64,000 nt of DNA from CAZWRN01 sp964636275 (GTDB lineage: Bacteria > Patescibacteriota > Microgenomatia > Daviesbacterales > UBA10151), in assembly GCA_964636275.1 (NCBI GenBank), contig CAZWRN010000003.1, positions 6,705 to 70,704 of the forward strand. Reading direction: 5' to 3'. The notes under the pieces were generated by a model that searched no databases, was not told the DNA's origin, and worked only from the letters and a program-made list of their open reading frames with translations. Positions 1 to 6,982 of this stretch are shown piece by piece; within the stretch, counting starts at the first letter, position 1; each line of letters opens with the position of its first letter. Made by a program: the position numbers and the translations under genes.

Positions 1-1160
1 GTGATGACTATTTTCTGGCTACCGGGAGTAGATTTAAGCAGTTTAAGAGAAGCTCGAGCTGCTGTTGGATTGGTATTGTAAGAGTTATCAATAATTGTGA
101 GATGACCAGCTTTTTTCACTTCCAGACGGTGCTCAGTCGGCAAAATAAGTGCGGCTCGCTCCTGAATAGTTTTTAGTGGCAATCCCAACTGATAGGCAAT
201 GGCTGCTGCCGCTGCAAAATTTATCGCATGATTTTCTCCAGCTAGAGGTAATTCAATCTTCAGCTTTTCATTTTTTACTCTGAGAATAAATTGAGTTGAA
301 TTGGTGTGCACTTTAATATCCAGTGCTTGGACATCTCGGCCTTCTTTGGCTCCAAAAAAGACCTGTTTAATCCCGTCATATTCAGGATAAAGCTGATTAG
401 TCCATTCATCATCAGCATTTAAGAAAAGAAATCCATCCGAAGGGATCGCCTTTGCGAGTTCAAATTGAGTTTTAGCCAAGGCTTCCATTGAGCCAAATCT
501 CTCCAAATGTTGTGCTCCAATAGCGGTAATAATCCCTAAGTTTGGCCTAATAATTGAACAGAGTTTTTTGATCTCACCAGGATGATAGGCATCCATTTCA
601 ACAATAAATATTTGGGTTGTCTCTTTGACATCCCGCAAAAAAGACCGGGCAATACTGACTTCAGTATTATAACTTTTCGGTGTTTTGACCGTATAAAAGT
701 CTTTCCAAAGCAATGTATACAGCATATTTTTAGTACTGGTTTTGGCAAATGAACCTACTATAGCTACCACCTTAAGATCTCTTAGTTGTTTTTGCTTATG
801 ACGAACTGAGCGAAAAAGTTTATTTTTTGAATACGACTCCAATGGAGCAAAAATCAGATTGGCAAATACCAAAAAAAATGGACTAAAAGCTGTATATAAC
901 AACAGAAAAAAAGGCAGCATCACGAGGCTTTTAAATTGAGTAATACTGGAAGCAAAGGCAAAGAAAATTATCAAGATACAGGAAACAAGATACAAAATGC
1001 GGGCTTTAGAGGTCCAAACTAAGGTGTGCTTTCGCTGTAAGCCGCGTTTAAACGGATACTTAAAAAACCACTTGATAAAATCCCCGGCTTCATATTCATA
1101 GAGCTGATAAATATACAGATGATCTGCTATTGGCAATAGTTGGTTAATTAGTTTTCTCAT
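1..1160 (-). CDS. murF: MurF-like Mur ligase with N-terminal membrane segment (cut by window edge)
   Basis: Reading from ATG at 1160, the protein has at least 386 residues and runs off the window, so its C-terminus is missing. The first ~100 residues hold two hydrophobic segments (about 53-68 and 75-100), then a Mur ligase ATP-binding domain follows: VVAIVGSFAKTSTKN near residue 135, an IVEMDAYHPGEI segment typical of MurF, and a C-terminal region with EHRLEV and DNSYNTNP, the MurF signature. The expected role is ATP-dependent addition of the D-Ala-D-Ala dipeptide to the UDP-MurNAc peptide, here probably at the membrane. The P-loop reads GSFAKTS, with Ala where Mur ligases have Gly before the Lys. 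The gene follows the hydrolase gene on the same strand across a repeat-filled spacer. Function from family motifs; the membrane-anchored form is inference. Confidence 0.82.
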   Translation of the reverse strand, partial: MRKLINQLLPIADHLYIYQLYEYEAGDFIKWFFKYPFKRGLQRKHTLVWTSKARILYLVSCILIIFFAFASSITQFKSLVMLPFFLLLYTAFSPFFLVFANLIFAPLESYSKNKLFRSVRHKQKQLRDLKVVAIVGSFAKTSTKNMLYTLLWKDFYTVKTPKSYNTEVSIARSFLRDVKETTQIFIVEMDAYHPGEIKKLCSIIRPNLGIITAIGAQHLERFGSMEALAKTQFELAKAIPSDGFLFLNADDEWTNQLYPEYDGIKQVFFGAKEGRDVQALDIKVHTNSTQFILRVKNEKLKIELPLAGENHAINFAAAAAIAYQLGLPLKTIQERAALILPTEHRLEVKKAGHLTIIDNSYNTNPTAARASLKLLKSTPGSQKIVI

Positions 1161-1173
1161 GTTTACTTTCTGC

Positions 1174-1241
1174 CTTCAGTTGTCGGCTATCAGCGTCTCT
1201 TTTTTTCTGCTAACTGCGGAAAGCTGATGGCTGATTGCTAA
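1174..1241. repeat. Imperfect inverted repeat of short words between hydrolase and murF
   Basis: The left arm (1174-1193, TTCAGTTGTCGGCTATCAGC) and the right arm (1222-1241, AGCTGATGGCTGATTGCTAA) are imperfect reverse complements. The words resemble the AGTCATCAGC words found in recG and atpG. The stop codon of the hydrolase gene (1238-1240) lies inside the right arm. Confidence 0.6.
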
Positions 1242-1990
1242 TTCGCAAAATCTTTCACCCAATAAACAAACATTTTGGGATTATCCAGATGCGGATGATG
1301 CCCAGCGCCTTCTATCATTTCAAATTTAGATTTTGGAATCATTTTGTATATCTTTCTTCCATTTGCAAGCGATGCTTCCATAGTTGGATCATTTTCGCCC
1401 CATAAAAGCAGAGTTTCTGTTTGGATTTTTTTAATTTCTTTGGTTAAATCTTCATCCAGAATCAATTTAAGTGTCTCTTTCAACTGTCCAGCATTCAAGT
1501 AGTCAGATTCAATATTTTTATAAAAAAAATGTCTGACCAGCTTTTTAATCCCCCAAATTTCCGGAAATAAAACATTAAAAATTTTAGCGCCCATGTAGGC
1601 AATAGACTTAAAACCATCTCGTTTTGGCTTTATACCAGCTGAATCCTCCAAGATTATCTTCTCCGCAATCTCCGGATATTTTGAAACTAGCTTGATGGTA
1701 GTACGTCCTCCATGAGAATGTCCTAGTATTACTGGTTTTTTGATTTTTAATTCCTCCAAGAAAGCTTTTACTGTTTCAGCATAATCACTGACAGTAAATG
1801 GTTTTTTTGGCATTTCACTCCGGCCAAAACCAGGCAAATCTACCAGCCAAACTGTAAAATCCTCTTTCAGATCCTGAGCTACCTGCCAAAAAGATGACAC
1901 ATCATTGGCCCAGCCATGCAGCATGACTAAATCTTGACCCTTACCGATTTTTTGATAATAAACTTCTTGATCATTTACTGTAGTAAACAT
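1238..1990 (-). CDS. Alpha/beta hydrolase
   Basis: This 250-residue protein has the layout of a single-domain alpha/beta hydrolase. An oxyanion-hole motif HGWA lies near residue 25, the nucleophile elbow is GHSHGG (Ser near residue 93), an acidic residue sits in WGENDPT near residue 200, and the catalytic His is in GAGHHPHLDNP near residue 231. The family cleaves esters, epoxides, C-C bonds and similar substrates; the substrate cannot be told from sequence. There is no signal peptide, so it is probably cytoplasmic. A TAGAAT box six bases before ATG suggests a leaderless mRNA. It is upstream of the murF-like gene on the same strand and may be cotranscribed with it. Family call firm, specific reaction unknown. 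Confidence 0.88.
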   Translation of the reverse strand: MFTTVNDQEVYYQKIGKGQDLVMLHGWANDVSSFWQVAQDLKEDFTVWLVDLPGFGRSEMPKKPFTVSDYAETVKAFLEELKIKKPVILGHSHGGRTTIKLVSKYPEIAEKIILEDSAGIKPKRDGFKSIAYMGAKIFNVLFPEIWGIKKLVRHFFYKNIESDYLNAGQLKETLKLILDEDLTKEIKKIQTETLLLWGENDPTMEASLANGRKIYKMIPKSKFEMIEGAGHHPHLDNPKMFVYWVKDFAN

Positions 1991-1996
1991 ATCTTT

Positions 1997-2002
1997 ATTC
2001 TA
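1997..2002 (-). promoter_or_regulatory. -10 box of hydrolase gene, leaderless spacing
   Basis: TAGAAT on the minus strand ends six bases before the ATG at 1990, so transcription should begin at the start codon. No convincing -35 box is visible. Confidence 0.5.
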
Positions 2003-2105
2003 AATAACTCGCATCAAATAATATAGTGCTCTAAACTTTAAAGCTATAGTTTTTGAAATGTAATTATAATACAAAAAGCTTGTTGGATAAAGCTAAATTG
2101 GGTAA

Positions 2106-2135
2106 TTGACAACCGCTCTTCAATAGGAGAATAAT
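2106..2135 (+). promoter_or_regulatory. Promoter, TTGACA-18-AATAAT, leaderless spacing
   Basis: TTGACA (2106-2111), an 18-base spacer and AATAAT (2130-2135), followed by six bases and ATG at 2142. The GGAG at 2126-2129 resembles a ribosome site but falls inside the promoter spacer and would not be transcribed. Confidence 0.7.
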
Positions 2136-2141
2136 AAATAC

Positions 2142-2513
2142 ATGTTCTCACAACTCGGCAATTTTGGTTATAAAAGAACCGCACTTCAAGCCGTTGGTTT
2201 TTATATTGCTTATCTAGTTTTCACTATCATTACTGCTGCCTTAGCTGGCATGGTATTGGGAGGAGTCACTGGAAATAATGATTTTGAATTTGGCAAGAAA
2301 GTTGGCATAGTGGTAGCTATAGTCATGACACTGGTTTTTTCTTTCCTCATTCTTCAAGCTAAGAAAATGACAAACAACTATATGTATCTGCTTTTGGCAG
2401 TAGTTGTTGGTATATTGTCTTTTGTGGGTGGTGGTCTACTCGGATTAATAATTCCGGCTTATCTGACAACACGAGGTAGCGATTCTTCATCAAAGAAAAA
2501 AGGTAAAAAATAA
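2142..2513 (+). CDS. Small integral membrane protein, unknown
   Basis: This 123-residue protein has three hydrophobic segments, at about 16-38, 52-71 and 80-106, with a short charged loop (NNDFEFGKK) between the first two. It ends in a basic tail rich in Ser and Lys (GSDSSSKKKGKK). The length and glycine-rich helices suggest a small membrane protein of unknown role; I do not recognise the family. It stands alone on the plus strand between minus-strand genes and has its own strong promoter. That promoter places the transcription start at the ATG, so the start codon is well supported. The coding call is firm because of the promoter and membrane topology. Confidence 0.75.
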   Translation: MFSQLGNFGYKRTALQAVGFYIAYLVFTIITAALAGMVLGGVTGNNDFEFGKKVGIVVAIVMTLVFSFLILQAKKMTNNYMYLLLAVVVGILSFVGGGLLGLIIPAYLTTRGSDSSSKKKGKK

Positions 2514-2523
2514 TCTGTAAATC

Positions 2524-2937
2524 TTATCTGGCAGTCTCTAGACCTCTCAGAAAAGCAACTTTCCAACCTCTTTGTTCAAGTTTAACAGGAAACTGAAAAT
2601 GGAGATCAATTGTTGGAGTGGCAATTGTAGCCGAATCAATTAAAGCATATGTTCTTCCCAGAACTTCACGATGTGTTAACTCTTCTACACTGATAACGTT
2701 AAAATGACTCAGTCTGCCCCCTACCGCAAGCGACATCAAATCCTCAAAGGAAGGTAATGACAAACTTCTTTGATCCTCATCTGTGATCAAATCATAAGCT
2801 CTTCTGGCCGGACCTCTTCTGTTTACATATCCTCCTATACCTGATTCTAACGATGAAACCCATTGATAGCCAAATTCAGATAAGACTCTTTTGGCCGATT
2901 CTTCACTTGGTTTTAAAAGACGATCCGGATGTATCAT
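2524..2937 (-). CDS. Hypothetical protein downstream of murD
   Basis: I do not recognise this 137-residue protein. It is soluble, starts MIHPDRLLKPSEES, and has a mixed helical and beta character with no Cys motif, signal peptide or membrane segment. The open frame extends upstream to 3057, but that would overlap the conserved end of murD by about 100 bases. Starting at 2937 leaves 13 bases after the murD stop and fits a promoter (TTGCAA-17-TAGACT) whose -10 box ends ten bases before this ATG. An intermediate ATG at 3006 is the alternative. It is the last gene of the murC-murD run and may be partly cotranscribed with it. Confidence 0.6.
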   Translation of the reverse strand: MIHPDRLLKPSEESAKRVLSEFGYQWVSSLESGIGGYVNRRGPARRAYDLITDEDQRSLSLPSFEDLMSLAVGGRLSHFNVISVEELTHREVLGRTYALIDSATIATPTIDLHFQFPVKLEQRGWKVAFLRGLETAR

Positions 2938-2947
2938 TGTTGAGGTG

Positions 2948-2976
2948 AGTCTACCGAAAGATTCTGTCAATTGCAA
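2948..2976 (-). promoter_or_regulatory. Promoter at the 3' end of murD, TTGCAA-17-TAGACT
   Basis: The -35 (2971-2976) and -10 (2948-2953) boxes are on the minus strand, ten bases before ATG 2937. The promoter lies over the last codons and stop of murD. Confidence 0.45.
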
Positions 2977-4270
2977 GATTAAACTTTCTTCCGCGGTCAA
3001 ATTCATTTTGAAAGAAATTAAAAGAGGTCGCACCAGGTGAAAAAAGAACGGTATCACCTTCTTTTGCTTCTAGCCTCAAATCTTTGAGCAAAGCATCAAA
3101 ATCGATATAAGTACTTCTTTGGATACCGCGATGCTCTATCAGAGGCTTTAGTTTATCGGTAGCTGTCCCATCGATAAAATAGACTGCTTTGACCCGCCGG
3201 TCGATTTCATGAGCCAGTTTCTCATACGGCAACCCTTTATCCATCCCTCCAACGATTAAAATTGGGCTTTTGATCGCCTCCAAAGCCTTGATGGTGGAGT
3301 CAGGCATGGTGGATGCTGAATCATTATATATTTTAATTCCATTTATTTTTTTTATCAGTTGCAGACGAAACTCATTTCCTTCAAACTGATTCATTGATTC
3401 CAATGCTTGCTCTTGGCTTAAACCAAGTTGTAAGGCTACTTTTAATGCTGCAGCATAATTTGCTAAATTGTGATCTCCCAATAAAGTTGGTTCAAAATCC
3501 TCAGGCAGATCATCAACTGAAAAACGGGTGATTTGAGATTTTATTTCAGCTAAAAACTGTTTAGTATCGACCATTGAATCATCCTTTTGAATAAATAACC
3601 AGTCTTGAGATGTCTGATACAAACCGATTACTTTTTTAGCCTCTGAGTACTCATCCATTGAGGAATAATAATTGAGATGATCAGGTAAAATATTAGTTAT
3701 CACAGCAATGTGAGGTGAGACATGGTGTTTTGCACAAGCTTCTAACTGAAAAGAAGAGAGCTCCAACACAACTTTTGTTTGATCTGAGATAACATCCAGT
3801 GAGTCTAAGACACTTTTGCCGATATTTCCAGCTAATATGACTTCCGGAAAAGCCTCTTTCAAAGCATAATAAATCAGGCTAGAAGTGGTTGACTTACCTT
3901 TTGTGCCTGTGACTCCAATCATTTGAGATGGTGAGACAAATTGTAAAAAGATGCCGACATCTGTTTCAACAGGTTTTCCAGACTTTTCCGCATAGACTCG
4001 GTATTCATTGTCTGGACGCAATGCTGGATTGCGAATAATAATATCCGCCCAATCAATATCCTCATAGCGATGTTCACCCAAAATATATTGGATATCAGGA
4101 AATTCGCCCAGTTTGTCTAATGAACTTTTAAGAACTTCACGGGTTTTAAGATCTGTAACTCTGACCTGGGCTCCATTTTTGGCAAAAAATCTGGCACTCC
4201 CCACTCCCCCTTCATTGAGTCCAAGCCCTAATATAAGTATTTTTTTGTCTTTAAACTTATCAGTTTGCAT
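2951..4270 (-). CDS. murD: UDP-N-acetylmuramoylalanine--D-glutamate ligase
   Basis: MurD adds D-glutamate to UDP-MurNAc-L-Ala in the cytoplasm, using ATP. The 439-residue length is normal. The N-terminal Rossmann-like UDP-binding domain begins ILILGLGLNEGGVGSARF; the ATP-binding loop is GVTGTKGKSTTSS near residue 120; the central domain has ELSSFQLE and NILPDHLNYYSS, both characteristic of MurD; YNDSASTMPDST (near residue 312) and a GGMDKG motif open the C-terminal domain. It ends in FSPGATSFNFFQNEFDRG, matching the usual MurD end. The start overlaps the end of the upstream pyrophosphatase gene by 11 bases, so the two are probably translationally coupled. No key residue appears to be missing. 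Confidence 0.95.
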   Translation of the reverse strand: MQTDKFKDKKILILGLGLNEGGVGSARFFAKNGAQVRVTDLKTREVLKSSLDKLGEFPDIQYILGEHRYEDIDWADIIIRNPALRPDNEYRVYAEKSGKPVETDVGIFLQFVSPSQMIGVTGTKGKSTTSSLIYYALKEAFPEVILAGNIGKSVLDSLDVISDQTKVVLELSSFQLEACAKHHVSPHIAVITNILPDHLNYYSSMDEYSEAKKVIGLYQTSQDWLFIQKDDSMVDTKQFLAEIKSQITRFSVDDLPEDFEPTLLGDHNLANYAAALKVALQLGLSQEQALESMNQFEGNEFRLQLIKKINGIKIYNDSASTMPDSTIKALEAIKSPILIVGGMDKGLPYEKLAHEIDRRVKAVYFIDGTATDKLKPLIEHRGIQRSTYIDFDALLKDLRLEAKEGDTVLFSPGATSFNFFQNEFDRGRKFNLAIDRIFR

Positions 4271-4817
4271 CTTCTAATTCTTTCAAATACCTACCCAATT
4301 TTTCAACCGCCTGCCGCCTGGGAGACGTTAATGTATATTCATCTTCAGTCATTTCGCCACGAGTTTTATCATAACCATCAGGAATAAATGTCGGATCCCA
4401 ACCGAAACCACGATCCCCTTTTGGCTTGGGAGCAATAATCCCTTTCATTACACCCGAAAATATTTTAACTTCTTTACCATCATAATACCCAAAATTAACG
4501 CTTGCTGTAGCAGATTTATCGGGATAATTATTTACTAACTTACAAATACCTTCTGTTCCTAATTCATGAAGGAAAAATTTGATAAACGGTCCTGGTAGTT
4601 TTCCTAAGGCATGATACACTACAAAAGTATCCTCCACGACTACTGGTTTTTTTAATTGAGAATATGCTTCTTTTACTTTATGGGTAACAACATCCTCTAC
4701 ATCCAGTGACTGGATTTCTGTCAAATCAAGCTTAATATGCTCAATTTCAACCCCCAGGTACTTAGACATCAAGTCGGCTTTATTTTTATTACCTGTTACA
4801 AATGTGATCTTAGTCAT
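4260..4817 (-). CDS. HAM1/RdgB-family nucleoside triphosphate pyrophosphatase
   Basis: The 185-residue protein belongs to the HAM1/RdgB (ITPase) family, which hydrolyses non-canonical purine nucleotides such as ITP and XTP to monophosphates. Family marks are TFVTGNKNKADLM at the N-terminus, the acidic VVVEDTFVVYHALGKLPGPF segment (usually EDSGL in bacterial RdgB) and GFGWDPTFIPDGYDKT. The usual SHR triplet near the end reads SPR, and the EDT version is closer to archaeal/eukaryal ITPases than to E. coli RdgB. It overlaps murC by 4 bases (ATGA) and murD by 11, so it is inside the mur operon. That position may reflect clearing of deaminated nucleotides, but a role in wall synthesis is not shown. 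Confidence 0.85.
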   Translation of the reverse strand: MTKITFVTGNKNKADLMSKYLGVEIEHIKLDLTEIQSLDVEDVVTHKVKEAYSQLKKPVVVEDTFVVYHALGKLPGPFIKFFLHELGTEGICKLVNNYPDKSATASVNFGYYDGKEVKIFSGVMKGIIAPKPKGDRGFGWDPTFIPDGYDKTRGEMTEDEYTLTSPRRQAVEKLGRYLKELEDAN

Positions 4818-6115
4818 TGTTTCAAATAATTTCTGGCGATAGCATCAATATCTCCCGCTCCCATGCAAATGACAACATCCATCTGATCCAATCCGATCTC
4901 ATCCGATTTATCTGATTTCATCTGTCTCAAGGCTTCTTCAACATCTGATACATAAGTAACTGTTCCCATACCAATTGCCTCCACTAACATTCGTGAACTG
5001 ATGGTTCCTGGATCGTTTTCGCGCGAAGCAAAAATATCGGTAATAATGATCTGATCTATCGGGGCTCGCTGTAAAACATCGACAAAATCATCAAACAGCA
5101 GCTTGGTTCGAGAGTAAAGATGAGGTTGAAAAATAAGTCCAATTTTTTTATTCGGATGTTTCTCTCTCGCCGCTTCCAATGTCACAAAGACCTCTCGTGG
5201 ATGATGTGCAAAATCGGAATAATACACCTGTCCGTCTTTTTCACCAATTTTTTCAAACCGCCGACCAATCCCAGTAAAGGAATTAAGGCTCTCTATCATT
5301 TGTGATGGCTCAATTTCGAGCAACAACCCTGCCTGAAAAGCGGCTTTGGCATTGGCGATATTAAACTCCCCTGGCACCTTCAGATCAAAGTCGACATCAA
5401 TCTTATTAAAATCCATTACCTCAATTGAGGATTTTTTCATCGCCCATTTCACCACTTCAGCTACATGAATATCAATCATGTAGGCTACCACCACCTCTTT
5501 GGTTTTTACTAAAAAGTCTTCAAAAGACTGCTCAATATGCTCCATATCTTTAAAAAACTCTAAATGATCTATATCAATGTTGGTGACAATAGTCAGATTG
5601 GGCTGATATGACATAAAATTGTTGTTGTATTCATCTGCTTCCACTATCAGAAATTTGGACTTCCCTATCCGGTAGTTGGTCCCCCATTCTTTGATTTTAG
5701 CGCCAATAACTACAGTTGGATCCAGCTGGGCATCTGCTAAAATTTTCGCCACCATCGCCGTAGTCGTAGATTTACCATGTGTCCCACAGATAGCAATCAC
5801 ATATTTGTCTTTGGCTAAATAAGTTCCTAAAAACTGCTGCCAGGTCATAATCGGCAGCTTGAGCTCTTTAGCAGCCTGCAGCTCAGCATTGTGAGGATCA
5901 GCGATTTCGATAGCCGGGGAAACTATCACCATATCTACCCCTTTCAAATGCCCCATCGAGTGTTCTACAAAAATAGATTCGGGTGTAAATAATGATGAGT
6001 ATTCCCCTGTCAGATGTCGGTCACAACCTGTTACTATAAAACCTTGTTCTTTAGCCAAAGCTGCCACAGCTGAGGCTCCGCTTCCTTCGATACCGATAAA
6101 ATGTAGATGATTCAT
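4814..6115 (-). CDS. murC: UDP-N-acetylmuramate--L-alanine ligase
   Basis: MurC joins L-alanine to UDP-MurNAc, the first step of stem-peptide assembly. The 433-residue protein begins with the UDP-binding motif HFIGIEGSGASAVAAL, carries the ATP loop AICGTHGKSTTTAM near residue 108, the catalytic acid region IVEADEYNNNFM, the TNIDIDHLEFF motif and a C-terminal domain with FQPHLYSRTKLL. The EADEYN variant is also found in Mpl-type (murein tripeptide) ligases, so an Mpl-like substrate is a weaker alternative; neighbouring murD and murF favour MurC. It is separated from the GlmU-like gene by an inverted-repeat spacer. The start at 6115 gives the expected N-terminus directly at the Rossmann motif. 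Confidence 0.92.
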   Translation of the reverse strand: MNHLHFIGIEGSGASAVAALAKEQGFIVTGCDRHLTGEYSSLFTPESIFVEHSMGHLKGVDMVIVSPAIEIADPHNAELQAAKELKLPIMTWQQFLGTYLAKDKYVIAICGTHGKSTTTAMVAKILADAQLDPTVVIGAKIKEWGTNYRIGKSKFLIVEADEYNNNFMSYQPNLTIVTNIDIDHLEFFKDMEHIEQSFEDFLVKTKEVVVAYMIDIHVAEVVKWAMKKSSIEVMDFNKIDVDFDLKVPGEFNIANAKAAFQAGLLLEIEPSQMIESLNSFTGIGRRFEKIGEKDGQVYYSDFAHHPREVFVTLEAAREKHPNKKIGLIFQPHLYSRTKLLFDDFVDVLQRAPIDQIIITDIFASRENDPGTISSRMLVEAIGMGTVTYVSDVEEALRQMKSDKSDEIGLDQMDVVICMGAGDIDAIARNYLKQ

Positions 6116-6117
6116 AT

Positions 6118-6181
6118 AGTAAATAGAAATTAGTGATTAGTGATTAGTTTAAATTTTTTTATTCTCTAATCTCTATTTACT
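6118..6181. repeat. Inverted repeat between murC and the GlmU-like gene
   Basis: The arms 6118-6133 (AGTAAATAGAAATTAG) and 6166-6181 (CTAATCTCTATTTACT) are complementary with one mismatch; a TTAGTGATTAGTGATTAG tandem lies between. The stop codon and last two codons of the GlmU-like gene fall in the right arm. Confidence 0.75.
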
Positions 6182-6919
6182 AATCTCTTTATATAGCCTA
6201 TTCGCTTCGGCTAATTCTTCTGGTGTATTCACCCCAAACCATTCTGATTTATTTTGCAGCAGATAAATATTAATCTTTTTCCCCTGATCTTTAGCCATAT
6301 TCATCAGCTCTGTCAGATAATACTCCCCTTTGGTTGAATTTTTTTCAATCTTATCAATATGTTCTTTCAACCAGCTGTAATCAAATAAATAGACTCCGCA
6401 ATTGACCTCTGAACTAGTCAGATTGAGCTGAGAATAATCCGAGTATTCTAAAAGCTGGTCAAACTCTCCATTTGCCTTTCGAAAAACTTTGCCCATCCGC
6501 TCTTTCTCAGGATCAACCAGAGTCATCATTGTAATGACTGATTTGGAATCTTCATGCGAAGATATCAACTCACGAAGTGTTGAAGGTGAATAAAAAGCTG
6601 AATCATCGCCTCCCACCACCAATATCGTTTGGTAGTTGTTTGTCATTTTCTGAATAGCACTTCTGACAGCATCGCCTGTGCCCAATGGTTCAAGTTGCTG
6701 GGCAAAATTTACATTAAAGATCGGTGCGATAGCATCCACAACCTCTTGGGATTTATATGAAACAACAGTAAAAATGTCTGATATCCCTAAAGCCTGAATA
6801 TTACGAATAGTATGAAAAATCATCGGTTCTCCACCAATCTCGTGGAGGACTTTAGGTTTCTCAGATTTCATTCTGGTTCCTTTTCCACCAGCCATTATTA
6901 CTGCTGCAATCTTTTGCAT
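6173..6919 (-). CDS. GlmU-like N-acetylglucosamine-1-phosphate uridylyltransferase domain
   Basis: The 248-residue protein matches the N-terminal pyrophosphorylase half of GlmU, which makes UDP-GlcNAc from UTP and GlcNAc-1-P. It starts with VIMAGGKGTRMKSEKPKVLHE (nucleotide loop and Lys), then has QLEPLGTGDAVRSA (uridine binding), GGDDSAF in place of the usual GD-x-PL metal site, and VNCGVYLFD (sugar binding). The left-handed beta-helix acetyltransferase half is absent, so acetylation would have to be done by another enzyme. Its location beside murC fits a role in UDP-MurNAc supply. A TATAAT box seven bases before ATG suggests leaderless transcription. Another NTP-sugar transferase specificity is possible. 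Confidence 0.8.
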   Translation of the reverse strand: MQKIAAVIMAGGKGTRMKSEKPKVLHEIGGEPMIFHTIRNIQALGISDIFTVVSYKSQEVVDAIAPIFNVNFAQQLEPLGTGDAVRSAIQKMTNNYQTILVVGGDDSAFYSPSTLRELISSHEDSKSVITMMTLVDPEKERMGKVFRKANGEFDQLLEYSDYSQLNLTSSEVNCGVYLFDYSWLKEHIDKIEKNSTKGEYYLTELMNMAKDQGKKINIYLLQNKSEWFGVNTPEELAEANRLYKEISK

Positions 6920-6926
6920 AAATCAG

Positions 6927-6957
6927 ATTATACTCTTTTTTAGGCTTAAAATAACAA
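6927..6957 (-). promoter_or_regulatory. Promoter, TTGTTA-19-TATAAT, leaderless spacing
   Basis: The -10 box 6927-6932 is a perfect TATAAT, seven bases before ATG 6919; the -35 is at 6952-6957. It would drive the GlmU-like, murC, pyrophosphatase and murD genes. Confidence 0.65.
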
Positions 6958-6982
6958 TAGATAATTTGGGGAAAGTAGTAGA

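Noticed and set aside
2126..2129. GGAG before ATG 2142 as a Shine-Dalgarno
   Set aside because: It lies 12 or more bases upstream and inside the spacer of a TTGACA-18-AATAAT promoter, so it should not be in the mRNA.
2938..3057. Longer start for the protein downstream of murD
   Set aside because: It would overlap the conserved murD C-terminus; the extra residues look like an out-of-frame reading of that region.
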